A model generated the notes under the pieces. The model was not told the DNA's origin, ran no database searches, and saw only the letters and a program-made list of their open reading frames with translations. DNA of 37,181 bases from Phenylobacterium sp. (GTDB lineage Bacteria; Pseudomonadota; Alphaproteobacteria; Caulobacterales; Caulobacteraceae): NCBI RefSeq assembly GCF_025351295.1, contig NZ_JANXWD010000022.1, positions 1 to 37,181 on the forward strand, in the 5' to 3' direction. This document shows positions 1-7,171 of this stretch, piece after piece. Made by a program: the position numbers and the translations under genes. Position 1 is the first letter of the stretch; every line of letters starts with the position of its first letter.

Positions 1-105
1 CTGCGATGGCGAACGCCCTACCAGGTGATCTGCGAGGCCTGGACCAAAACCCCGTCAATCTTCAAGATCGACCCGCACCAGCTCATCCCGGGACCACACA
101 TCTAG
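1..105 (+). CDS. C-terminal tail of an IS481/IS3-type (rve integrase) transposase, partial
   Basis: The first 34 codons are open in frame 1 and end at TAG 103-105. The translation contains RWRTPYQVICEAW followed by SIFKIDPHQLIPGPHI, the typical last segment of IS481-family DDE transposases, which end in a variant of INPHHLIPG. The rest of the gene lies outside the window. Its stop codon overlaps, on the opposite strand, the stop codon of the enoyl-CoA hydratase gene. The insertion element therefore ends right against that gene without disrupting it. The family call rests on recall of this C-terminal motif; a related IS3-group member is possible. Confidence 0.7.
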   Translation: MRWRTPYQVICEAWTKTPSIFKIDPHQLIPGPHI

Positions 106-929
106 CGGCCGCTGAACACCGGCTGGCGTTTCTCGACGAAGGCCTTGGCGGCCTCGCGGTGGTCGTGGGTCTGGCCGCAGTGGACGTGGTGGGTGGCCTC
201 CAGGTCCAGGCAGTCGTCGACGTCGCCGGTCATGGCCCGGTTGAGGTTCTCCTTCATGTAGCGGTAGGCGACGGTCGGGCCGGCGGCGAGGCGGCCGGCG
301 ATCTCCAGCGTCTTCGCGGCCAGCTCTTCCGGCTCGCAGACCCAGTTGGCCAGGCCCAGGCGCAGGGCCTCGTCGGCGCTGACCCGGTCGGACAGATAGT
401 AGAGTTCCCGCGCCTTGGCCGCGCCGACGAGCTGGGTCAGGAAATAGGTCCCGCCGTAGTCGCCCGAGAAGCCCACCTTGGCGAAGGCGGTGGTCATGAT
501 CGCGGTGCGGGCCATGATCCGCAGGTCGCAGGCCAAGGCCAGCGACAGGCCCGCGCCGGCCGCCGGGCCGGGCAGGGCGGCGATCGTCGGCTTGGGCATC
601 TTGAACAGCTTGCCGGCTGTCGCGCGCTGGTTGCCCCGCTGGCGGTGGATGGCCTCGTCGAGGGTCGGGCCAGCGCCGGAGCCCTCGCCCCGGCCGGCCA
701 TGCCCTTCACGTCCCCGCCGGCGCAGAAGCCCTGGCCGGCGCCGGTCAGCACGATGCACTTCACCGCCGGCGCCAGCTCGGCCCAGGCCAGTTGCTGGGC
801 CAGGGCGTCGTTCATCGCCCCGCTCATGGCGTTGCGCGCCTGCGGCCGGTTGAGGGTGAGGGTCAGCACGCCCGCGTCCAGGCTGGACAGCAGATCGGGG
901 GTGCCGGTATCGGGAGCGGTGTCGGCCAT
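102..929 (-). CDS. enoyl-CoA hydratase/isomerase family protein
   Basis: Crotonase-fold protein of 275 residues, acting on an acyl-CoA thioester in the cytoplasm. The start at 929 is chosen because AGGAGG sits just upstream; the longer open frame has no ribosome binding site. The oxyanion-hole segments are visible: FCAGGDVKGM near residue 70 and GPAAGAGLSLALACD near 120. The position that often holds the second catalytic Glu lies in GFSGDYGGTYFL, where Asp is present, as in several isomerase-type members; hydratase versus isomerase cannot be settled. The C-terminus EKRQPVFSGR is the normal family ending, so the gene is complete. It is the last gene of a six-gene operon led by an MFS transporter, 52 bases after the DUF3237 gene, which suggests acyl-CoA chemistry in that pathway. 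Confidence 0.9.
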   Translation of the reverse strand: MADTAPDTGTPDLLSSLDAGVLTLTLNRPQARNAMSGAMNDALAQQLAWAELAPAVKCIVLTGAGQGFCAGGDVKGMAGRGEGSGAGPTLDEAIHRQRGNQRATAGKLFKMPKPTIAALPGPAAGAGLSLALACDLRIMARTAIMTTAFAKVGFSGDYGGTYFLTQLVGAAKARELYYLSDRVSADEALRLGLANWVCEPEELAAKTLEIAGRLAAGPTVAYRYMKENLNRAMTGDVDDCLDLEATHHVHCGQTHDHREAAKAFVEKRQPVFSGR

Positions 930-981
930 GGCGGATCCTCCTGGTTGTTGCGCCACAGTTAGGCCCAACCCGGCCGCCGGA

Positions 982-1482
982 TCAAAGGATGGCGAAGATC
1001 GAGTGCCGGATCCCGGTGTCGGTGCGATGGCCGCAGCCCACTGCCAGCACCCCGTTCAGCCACGCGTAGCGCGGATCGGCGGTCTCGAAGACCGGAGCGA
1101 TGCGGATGTAGTACTCGCCGTGCGGGACCTCGGGCGCGGCCGGGTCGCGGAAGCGGGCGCTGACCGCCTCGCTGACCACCGTGCGGCCGGTGTAGGTGAC
1201 GTAGATCAGCGCCCCGTCGTGGGTCTTCCAGACCACCCGGGCGTCGAAGGTCCCGGCGGCCTCGCCGGGCGCGATCTCGCCGCTTGTCGACCAGTTGCCG
1301 CCGCCGGGCAGGATCTCGCCGGTCAGCCGGGGACCCTCGAACCGGCCGCCGGTGACGTAGCCGATCCGCCGCGCGGTCCAGGGCGACTGGCCCATCGGCA
1401 TGATGCCGCCCTCGACCCGGAAGTCGGCGACGCACAGCGGCGCGCTGGCGAGCGCCGGGAAGTCGAACGCCAGCGCCGCCAT
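982..1482 (-). CDS. DUF3237 family protein
   Basis: Protein of 166 residues matching the DUF3237 (UPF0311) beta-barrel family of unknown biochemical function. Family-like signatures are the conserved ADFRVEGG, the central GNWSTSGEIAPGEAAGTFDA stretch, the VWKTHDGALIYVTYTGR strand pair and the C-terminal YAWLNGVLAVGCGHR. These proteins are frequent in alphaproteobacterial degradation clusters next to carboxymuconolactone decarboxylase-like and acyl-CoA genes, as here. It starts 3 bases after the stop of the upstream CMD-like gene and is certainly cotranscribed with it. No signal peptide or membrane segment is visible. The function is not known; a binding or isomerase role in the same pathway is inference only. 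Confidence 0.85.
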   Translation of the reverse strand: MAALAFDFPALASAPLCVADFRVEGGIMPMGQSPWTARRIGYVTGGRFEGPRLTGEILPGGGNWSTSGEIAPGEAAGTFDARVVWKTHDGALIYVTYTGRTVVSEAVSARFRDPAAPEVPHGEYYIRIAPVFETADPRYAWLNGVLAVGCGHRTDTGIRHSIFAIL

Positions 1483-1485
1483 ACG

Positions 1486-2136
1486 TCAGCTCTCCGCCGG
1501 CCGCGGGGCGCTGAGGAAGTCCTGGGCCTTGAAGCCTTCGGGGGCGGCCACCTCGACGATGGGGTCCGGCCGGTTGTCGAACTCCATCTTGAGCGCCCGG
1601 GTGATGACGGCGTGCATGGCGTAGAGGGTGGTGATGTAGGTGAACTCGAAGATCTGCTCGTCGCTCCAGAAGGTCTTCAGCTTGTCGAACACCTCGGTCG
1701 GCGTGCGCCCGTCGCCGGCCGTCAGGCAGTCGGCGTAGGCCAGGACGGCGCGTTCCTGGTCGTTGAACACGTCGGACACCTGCCAGTGCGGCACCGCGGC
1801 GATCTTGTCGTCGGAGACGCCCAGGCCGCGCAGCGACTTGCAGTGCTGGGAGAACACGAACTGGCTGCCCTTCACCCAGCCGGCGCGGGTCTGGCCCAGC
1901 TCGCGCAGCACCGGGTCGATCTTGCGGTCCGGGTGGCGGTAGACCGCGAAGCCGTCCACGGCGTGCTTGAAGATGTCGGGGGCCAGCGCGAACACCGTCC
2001 ACCAGTCGCCGGGCGTGCCGGTGGCGGTGCCGGGGCTGGCGACCGGATCGCGATCGGGGCCGAACAGGCGATTGTAGTAGGTGGTGATCACCGGGTCTGT
2101 GACCTCGGCGCGGGGGACTTGGCGAAGGACGGGCAT
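1486..2136 (-). CDS. carboxymuconolactone decarboxylase (CMD/AhpD-like) family protein
   Basis: Protein of 216 residues, all-helical CMD/AhpD fold. The N-terminal part has the usual YYNRLFGPDRDPVASP and WWTVFALAPDIFKHAVDGF stretches. The core GSQFVFSQHCKSLRGLGVSDD corresponds to the family motif around the catalytic Cys/His, here with a HC pair. The length suits the long CMD subgroup found in catabolic operons rather than the short AhpD peroxidase partner. Family members act as gamma-carboxymuconolactone decarboxylases or thiol-disulfide/peroxidase proteins, so the exact reaction is open. The gene sits 38 bases after the NTF2-like gene and 3 bases before the DUF3237 gene in the same operon. 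Confidence 0.88.
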   Translation of the reverse strand: MPVLRQVPRAEVTDPVITTYYNRLFGPDRDPVASPGTATGTPGDWWTVFALAPDIFKHAVDGFAVYRHPDRKIDPVLRELGQTRAGWVKGSQFVFSQHCKSLRGLGVSDDKIAAVPHWQVSDVFNDQERAVLAYADCLTAGDGRTPTEVFDKLKTFWSDEQIFEFTYITTLYAMHAVITRALKMEFDNRPDPIVEVAAPEGFKAQDFLSAPRPAES

Positions 2137-2174
2137 GGGAAAATCCAGGGCTTGAGGGTCTGGCGATGTGAGGG

Positions 2175-2564
2175 TCAGGCGAACTTGCGGAACTCGGCCA
2201 CGCCGGCGGAGTCGAAATATTCGTCCAGGCGGGTGATCTTGCCGTCCCTCACCGCGCAGACGATGCAGGCCGGCAGCTCGACGCGGACGTTGTCGTGCTT
2301 GCGCACGCCCTGCAGCACATGCTGCTGGACGAAGCCGGACGGGAAGACCTCGACGCGGCGGTCGGCATAGACCCGGTCGACGATGCGGACGACCATGCCG
2401 GCCAGGGTCTTCCGGTTGTCCTCGGGCCCCTGGATCTGGCGGTCGGTGTTGTGCCAGATCTCGGCGTCGGGCGCGTAGCAGGCGACCAGCCCGTCGATAT
2501 CGCCGGCCTCCACGCAGTCGAAGAAGCGCTTGGCGAGGGCCCGCATGGCGGTGTCGTCGGACAT
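2175..2564 (-). CDS. nuclear transport factor 2 (SnoaL-like) family protein
   Basis: Protein of 129 residues starting MSDDTAMRALAKRFFDCVEAGD at 2564; the longer open frame is arginine-rich shadow sequence. The pattern RFFDCVEAGDIDGLVACYAPDAEIWHN is the classic first half of an NTF2-like cone fold. The second half ends with GKITRLDEYFDSAGVAEF, the usual final strands of SnoaL-like enzymes and binding proteins. Such proteins may be cyclases, dehydratases or isomerases; the substrate is unknown. It follows the SDR gene by 29 bases in the same operon. It is one of several NTF2-like proteins in the window. Confidence 0.88.
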   Translation of the reverse strand: MSDDTAMRALAKRFFDCVEAGDIDGLVACYAPDAEIWHNTDRQIQGPEDNRKTLAGMVVRIVDRVYADRRVEVFPSGFVQQHVLQGVRKHDNVRVELPACIVCAVRDGKITRLDEYFDSAGVAEFRKFA

Positions 2565-2593
2565 GGCTGAAGTCTCCCTGGTCGTCGGTTGGG

Positions 2594-3487
2594 TCAGGCC
2601 TTCACGGCCACGTTCATGCGCTTTGCGCCGTTGGCGGCGATCAGGCCGGCGATGTCGTCGCCGCGGTAACCCGGGTCGGCGGACTCGCCGAAGGCGGCCA
2701 GCATCTCGGCGAACTGAGCTTCGGCCATGCCCTTCCACTCGGGATGGGTGAAGATGAAGAATTCGCCGGCCTGGATGGCGCGGACCACCCGCTGGCCGAT
2801 CTTCTCCGGCGACATGCCGCCGGCCAGGACGCCGCTCATGTTCTGGGCGGTCTGGGCCGCGCCCCCCTGTTCGGTGGCGCCGGGGCGCAGCTTCTGGGTG
2901 GTGGCGACGATGTTGGTCGCCGACATGCCGGGGCAGAGGACCGAGATGCCGACGTTGGTGTCGGCCAGCTCGTTACGCAGCGCCATGGCGATGCCCAGGG
3001 TGGCGAACTTCGAGGAGATGTAGGCCACCGAGATCGGCGGCGGCACGATGGCCACCATGGACGCGGTGAGCGCCAGGTGCGCCGGCCGCCCGCTGGCCTT
3101 CATCGCCCCCAGGAAGGTGCGGCAGGCGTAGAGGTGGGCGTGGGCGTTGACTGCGTAGGCCCAGCGCCAGACCTCGGTGTCGTAGGTCTCGAACTTGCCG
3201 GACCCGCCGCCAACGCCGGCGTTGGAGAAGAGCACGCTGACCTCGCCGAACCGGCCGGCCGCCTCGCCGACCCGGGCCCATTCGGCCTCTTCGGCGACGT
3301 TGAGCCGCAGGCCGATGGCGTCGGCGCCCGTGGCGCGCAGCTCGGCGGCCGCGGCCTCGACCTTGGCGGCCTCGATGTCGGCGAGGATCAGGCGCGCGCC
3401 CCGGGCGGCCAGGGCCCGGGCGGTGGCTAGGCCGAGGCCGCTGGCGCCGCCGGTGACGAAGGCGGTCTGGTCCTTGAGGTCTTTCAC
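2594..3487 (-). CDS. SDR family NAD(P)-dependent oxidoreductase
   Basis: Classical short-chain dehydrogenase of 297 residues. The Rossmann cofactor loop TGGASGLG is at residues 13-20. The structural NAG motif appears as SNAGVGGG near 90. A Ser in LTASM and the YISSK (YxxxK) catalytic pair are present. The acidic residue in LILADIE after beta-2 suggests NAD preference. It begins with GTG inside the last codons of the upstream MFS gene (GTGA overlap at 3484-3487), so it is translationally coupled to the transporter. Likely role: oxidation or reduction of an alcohol/ketone intermediate in the operon's pathway. The C-terminal extension with the IAGLIAANGAKR segment resembles SDRs from steroid or aromatic degradation clusters, but the substrate cannot be read from sequence. 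Confidence 0.92.
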   Translation of the reverse strand: MKDLKDQTAFVTGGASGLGLATARALAARGARLILADIEAAKVEAAAAELRATGADAIGLRLNVAEEAEWARVGEAAGRFGEVSVLFSNAGVGGGSGKFETYDTEVWRWAYAVNAHAHLYACRTFLGAMKASGRPAHLALTASMVAIVPPPISVAYISSKFATLGIAMALRNELADTNVGISVLCPGMSATNIVATTQKLRPGATEQGGAAQTAQNMSGVLAGGMSPEKIGQRVVRAIQAGEFFIFTHPEWKGMAEAQFAEMLAAFGESADPGYRGDDIAGLIAANGAKRMNVAVKA

Positions 3488-4806
3488 GCCAGGCTCTCCC
3501 GCAGGACGTCGGCGGTGTCGCGGACCACCACCCGCGAGACCGCCAGATAGCCCAGCGCCGCCAGGACGGCGACCGGGGCGATTGAGATCAGGGCGACCCG
3601 CAGCGGATCGACCACATGGGCGGCGGCGAGCGCATCGCTCAGCATGCCGATGGCCAGCGGCCCGCCGCCGAGACCCACGATGTTGAACGCCAGCAGCACC
3701 AGGGCCGTCGCCGTCGCGCGGGAGGCCACCGGCGACAGGTTCTGGACCAGCGCCAGGACCGGCGCAGTGAACATGGTGCAGCCGATCATCGGGACCAGCA
3801 TCAGCGCCAGCGAGGCCTGCCAGGACGAGGCCATCACCGCCAGGGCCAGGGTGGGGCCGGTGATCAGGACGGCGAGGCCAGGGACGTAGGCATAGGCCTT
3901 GACGCTGCGCTGGCCGGCCCAGTTGACCAGCGCCCCGCCGCCCCAGATGCCCAGGCCCATGCAGAGGCCGGCGGCCGGTCCGAACCAGCGGGCGACTTCG
4001 GCCAGCGGCATGTGCTGCACCCGCATCAGATAGGCCGGGATCCAGTTCAGCATACCGTAGCTGATGAAGGCCGACAGGCCGCTGGCCACCAGCAGCAGGC
4101 GCAGCGTCGGGCGCGACAGGAACAGCCGCACGGTGGGTCCGAGCCGGCCGGCGTCCGCGGACGGGGCGCGCGTGGGCGTCGGGTCGAGCCCGCCACGCTT
4201 CGGCTCGCGCACCACGACGGCGAGGACCAGGGCCGCCAGCGCCCCGAGCGCCCCGACGGCCAGGAAGGCGCCGCGCCAGCCGAACTGGCCTGCCGCCCAG
4301 CCACCCAGGCTGGCGCCCACGAACACCCCCATCGGGCCGTTGACGGTGAACAGGCCGATCACCGCCGGGCGCTGCGCGGGCGGATAGTAGTCGGCCAGGA
4401 TCGAGAGCGACGGCGCGGTGCCCCCGGCCTCGCCCACGCCGACCCCGAAGCGGGCGAGGGCCAGTTGCCAGAAGTTGGCGGCGAAGCCGCTGGCCCCGGT
4501 GAAAAAGCTGTAGATCAGGGCTGCGACGGCCACGAGGCGGACACGGTGCACGCGGTCGGCCAGCATGGCGGCCGGCACCCCCATGGCCGCGTAGAACAGG
4601 CCGAAGCTCAGGCCGGTCAGCAGGCCGATCTGCGTGTCGCTGAGGTGGAGATCCGCGCGGATCGGCTCGACCAGGACAGAGAGGATCTGGCGGTCGACGA
4701 AATTGACCGTGCCCACGACCATCAGCATGGCCAGCGCCAGGGTCCGGCCGGGGCGGCGCACGGCGGCCCCCGACGGGCTGAGGACGGCGCTCGCGGCCTG
4801 GTTCAT
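3484..4806 (-). CDS. MFS transporter, organic acid/anion type
   Basis: Major facilitator of 440 residues with about twelve hydrophobic segments. The start MNQAASAV at 4806 is preceded by GGGAG; an upstream in-frame Met at 4875 would run through the operator at 4867-4881 and has no ribosome site. The N-terminal VNFVDRQILSVLVEPIRADLHLSDTQIGLLTG resembles anion:cation symporter-type MFS proteins (the Spns/ACS neighbourhood) common in sphingomonad and Caulobacterales catabolic operons. The loop after helix 2 carries ADRVHRVRL, a weak form of motif A. As the first gene of the operon it probably brings the pathway substrate across the inner membrane. The likely outer-membrane partner is the TonB receptor at 7172-9400, whose promoter carries the same operator type. 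Confidence 0.9.
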   Translation of the reverse strand: MNQAASAVLSPSGAAVRRPGRTLALAMLMVVGTVNFVDRQILSVLVEPIRADLHLSDTQIGLLTGLSFGLFYAAMGVPAAMLADRVHRVRLVAVAALIYSFFTGASGFAANFWQLALARFGVGVGEAGGTAPSLSILADYYPPAQRPAVIGLFTVNGPMGVFVGASLGGWAAGQFGWRGAFLAVGALGALAALVLAVVVREPKRGGLDPTPTRAPSADAGRLGPTVRLFLSRPTLRLLLVASGLSAFISYGMLNWIPAYLMRVQHMPLAEVARWFGPAAGLCMGLGIWGGGALVNWAGQRSVKAYAYVPGLAVLITGPTLALAVMASSWQASLALMLVPMIGCTMFTAPVLALVQNLSPVASRATATALVLLAFNIVGLGGGPLAIGMLSDALAAAHVVDPLRVALISIAPVAVLAALGYLAVSRVVVRDTADVLRESLA

Positions 4807-4866
4807 GACACTCCCTGGCGGCGCTGTTCCACGCCTTGCGGGCAAGGTAGGCCGCGACCCTTGGGT

Positions 4867-4881
4867 GTCAATCAAGTTTAC
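4867..4881. promoter_or_regulatory. GTCAA-N5-TTGAC type operator, MFS/SDR divergent promoter
   Basis: The plus strand reads GTCAATCAAGTTTAC; the minus strand reads GTAAACTTGATTGAC. It is one mismatch from a perfect inverted repeat of GTCAA and TTGAC. On the minus strand its edge forms TTGACA, a -35-like box 60 bases upstream of the MFS start, with TACCTT 16 bases downstream as a possible -10. Two near-identical sites lie at 9484 and 10385. The protein that binds it is unknown. Confidence 0.6.
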
Positions 4882-4942
4882 GGTTTCCGGCGATCGGGAC
4901 TACGATGCCGGCCAACAAAGCGGGACATGAGGGAGGACGAAA

Positions 4943-5704
4943 ATGGCGGGACGTCTGGCCGGCAAGGTGGCGATCATCACCGGCACCGGGAGCGGCATGG
5001 GCCGCACCGCGGCGCTGATGTTCGCCCGCGAAGGGGCCAGGGTGGTGGGCTGCGACCTCAATCGCGGCGCCGGGTCGGTGGCGGACGAGGTGAAGGCCGC
5101 CGGCGGCGAGATGGTCTCGCTGCAGCCCGTGGACCTCTCGGTCGCCGCGGGCGCCGAGCAGGTGGTCGCCTTCGCGCTGGCGCAATTCGGCGGCTTCGAC
5201 ATCGTCTACAACAATGCCGCCATGGCCTATTTCGCCTTCATCCCCGAGATGGATTTCGAGACCTTCGACCGCACCCAGCGCGAAGAGGTGAACATCATCT
5301 TCCACCTGTGCCGGGCGGCCTGGCCGCATCTGGTCGCCCGCGGCGGGGGCTCGATCATCAACATCGCCTCCACGGCGGCGAAGAAGGGCTCGACCGGCCA
5401 GGGGATGCTGGCGCACTCGGCGGCCAAGGGCGCGGTCACCGCCATGACCCGGCAGTACGCCACCGAGGGCGGCGCGCACCGCATCCGCGCCAACACCATC
5501 TCGCCCGGCATGATCCGCTCGGCGCAGACCGAGCCCCTGATGACCCAGCCCGGATGGACCGAGCGCGCGATCGCCCGGCAGGTGATCAAGCGGATCGGCG
5601 AGCCCGAAGACGTCGCCGCCACCGCCCTGTTCCTGGCCTCCGACGAAAGCAGCTTCATCACCGGCGCCGACATCACCGTCGACGGCGGGACCATGGCGAA
5701 TTGA
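4943..5704 (+). CDS. SDR family oxidoreductase with His in place of catalytic Tyr
   Basis: Short-chain dehydrogenase of 253 residues, start supported by GGAGG seven bases upstream. The cofactor loop TGTGSGMG is at residues 14-21 and the NNA motif in VYNNAAMAYF. The C-terminus ends DITVDGGTMAN as in most classical SDRs. The catalytic YxxxK pair reads HSAAK (about residues 160-164), so the Tyr is His, while the Lys and nearby Ser/Thr (IASTAAKKG) remain. I recall a subgroup with AHSAAKG from sphingomonads, so this may be a real subfamily and not decay; its chemistry is unclear. The gene is divergent from the MFS operon across a 136-base promoter region carrying one of the GTCAA operators, and it is followed by a large inverted repeat. 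Confidence 0.9.
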   Translation: MAGRLAGKVAIITGTGSGMGRTAALMFAREGARVVGCDLNRGAGSVADEVKAAGGEMVSLQPVDLSVAAGAEQVVAFALAQFGGFDIVYNNAAMAYFAFIPEMDFETFDRTQREEVNIIFHLCRAAWPHLVARGGGSIINIASTAAKKGSTGQGMLAHSAAKGAVTAMTRQYATEGGAHRIRANTISPGMIRSAQTEPLMTQPGWTERAIARQVIKRIGEPEDVAATALFLASDESSFITGADITVDGGTMAN

Positions 5705-5802
5705 GGGTCGGGGTCATCGCCATTTCCCCCGACGCCGCTTCTCCTCACGCGTAGGGCTACGAGATGTGCGGAAGGGATTCACGAGCCTCACGATCTCAAA
5801 AG

Positions 5803-5929
5803 TCTCCTCACCCGTAGGGGGAGGGGGACCATTCGCAGAATGGTGGAGGGGGCTTGCAGGATAGGTCTGGGCGGCGGCGCACCCCCTCCACCGCGTTCCG
5901 CGGTCCCCCTCCCCCTACGGGTGAGGAGA
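5803..5929. repeat. REP-like compound inverted repeat between convergent genes
   Basis: Two arms (5803-5852 and 5882-5929) share the same 28-base outer part, starting TCTCCTCACCCGTAGGGGGA, and the inner part GGTGGAGGGGG. Between these, each arm has its own small hairpin: ACCATTC-GCA-GAATGGT in the first, ACCGCG-TTC-CGCGGT in the second. The bases differ but self-pairing is kept. The element fills the gap between the convergent SDR and GST genes and may stop transcription from both sides. Repeats of this look are scattered through Caulobacterales genomes. Confidence 0.85.
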
Positions 5930-5952
5930 TATTCGGCTGCGCGCCTCGAGCC

Positions 5953-6669
5953 CTAACCTTCGCTGCCCTTCAGCATGTTCTCGCCGAACAGGTTGGACCA
6001 CTGCTCGGGGGTCAGGGTCGGGCGGAGGCTGGAGAGGTTGGGGGCGTTCTTGACCTCGGTGCCGCGCATGACCGCAGGCCGGGCGCCCACCGCCTCGAAC
6101 CAGCGGCCGATGTTGGGGTAGGGGTCCAGGCTGAGGGCGATGGCGCGGGTGGCGCGCACCCAGGGCCAGGTGGCCATGTCGGCGACGGAGTACTCCTCGG
6201 CCAGGTACTCGGCCTCGCCCAGCCGGCGGTCCAGCACCGCCAGCAGCCGCCTGGCCTCATTGCCATAGCGGGCGATGCCATAGTCCTGGCCCTCGGGCGC
6301 GTAGCGGATGAAGTGGTGGGCCTGGCCGTGCATCGGGCCCAAGCCGGCCATCTGCCACATCAGCCACTGCTGGGCCAGCGAGCGGCGGCGCGGATCGGCG
6401 GGCATGAAGGCGCCGCCGGCCTTGTCCGACAGATAGAGCAGGATGGCGCCCGACTCGAACACCGCGAACGGCACGCCGCCGCCGCCGATCGGGTCGTGGT
6501 CGAGGATCGCGGGCAGGCGATGGTTGGGATTCACCCGCCGGAACTCGGGCTTCAGGTGATCGCCGCCCAGCATGTCGTAGGCGATGAGCCGGTAGGCGAC
6601 GCCGGTCTCCTCCAGCATGATGCTGACCTTGTGCCCGTTGGGGGTCGGCACGAAGTGGACGTCGATCAT
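5953..6669 (-). CDS. glutathione S-transferase family protein
   Basis: Cytosolic GST-like protein of 238 residues. The thioredoxin-fold N-domain covers about residues 1-85, with VPTPNGHKVSIML at the start, cis-Pro in NPNHRLPAI (Pro53) and the glutathione gamma-glutamyl binding pair Glu72-Ser73 in FESGAILLYL. The helical C-domain follows from about 95, with ADMATWPWVR typical of the Ure2p/YfcG-like (Nu) type. In catabolic clusters such GSTs perform ether cleavage, isomerisation or dehalogenation; which one applies here is not visible. It overlaps the upstream NTF2-like gene by ATGA (6666-6669) and is the last gene of the TonB receptor operon. Confidence 0.9.
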   Translation of the reverse strand: MIDVHFVPTPNGHKVSIMLEETGVAYRLIAYDMLGGDHLKPEFRRVNPNHRLPAILDHDPIGGGGVPFAVFESGAILLYLSDKAGGAFMPADPRRRSLAQQWLMWQMAGLGPMHGQAHHFIRYAPEGQDYGIARYGNEARRLLAVLDRRLGEAEYLAEEYSVADMATWPWVRATRAIALSLDPYPNIGRWFEAVGARPAVMRGTEVKNAPNLSSLRPTLTPEQWSNLFGENMLKGSEG

Positions 6670-7151
6670 GGGGCGCCTCTCGCGGCATAGGCGGCGCGCG
6701 CCGCGTCGAAGGCCTGGTCGAACGCCGCCCGGCCGCCGGCATAGCCAGCCACCGCGAAGGCACAGCCGCGGATCTTCCAGCCGCCAGGGTGGTGGGCCAG
6801 TTCGTGCACATAGGTCCCGCAGGCGAACCCCGCCAGCGCGCCGATGAAGTGGGCGGCGTCGACGTAGGAGGTCACCCGCGCCGCGTCGACGCCGGCCTCG
6901 ACCACGAAGTTGGAGACCTTGTGCTGGGTGGCGTCGAAGCCGCCCAGCACCTTGCAGCGCTCCACCCAGGCGTCGGCCGGAATCCGGCCGCGGATCGAGC
7001 CCAGGGCGCTGTAGTCGAGGTCGATCTCGTCCTCGAACAGGTCGCGGAAGGCCGGCCAGTCGCAGGCGTCCAGCGCCATCGCATAGGCGACCACCAGGTC
7101 GCAGAGCGCGGTGCGGACGGCGAGCGCCTCTTGGCCGGAACCTTGAGCCAT
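6666..7151 (-). CDS. NTF2-like (SnoaL_4 type) family protein
   Basis: Protein of 161 residues with an NTF2-like fold. The segment CDLVVAYAMALDACDWPAFRDLFEDEIDLDYSALGSIRG is the standard start of the SnoaL_4/ring-hydroxylating dioxygenase beta-like subgroup. HKVSNFVVEAGVDAARVTSYVDAAHFI and GGWKIRGCAFAVAGYAG give the later strands. Members act as small dehydratases/isomerases or as structural subunits; no oxygenase alpha subunit is nearby, so an enzymatic or binding role is more likely. The gene begins 20 bases after the TonB receptor stop and its stop overlaps the GST start, so all three are one transcript. Confidence 0.85.
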   Translation of the reverse strand: MAQGSGQEALAVRTALCDLVVAYAMALDACDWPAFRDLFEDEIDLDYSALGSIRGRIPADAWVERCKVLGGFDATQHKVSNFVVEAGVDAARVTSYVDAAHFIGALAGFACGTYVHELAHHPGGWKIRGCAFAVAGYAGGRAAFDQAFDAARAAYAARGAP

Positions 7152-7171
7152 GCTCGCCGCCGCGCCTTCGA

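Noticed and set aside
478..2370. Long plus-strand open frame of 630 codons
   Set aside because: It is antisense to four genes with clear family signatures; its translation is low-complexity Gly/Ala/Arg/Val, typical of GC-rich shadow frames.
3616..5754. Open frame of 712 codons on the plus strand
   Set aside because: It covers an MFS gene on the other strand and the SDR at 4943 in another frame; the composition is Gln/Arg/His-rich with no domain.
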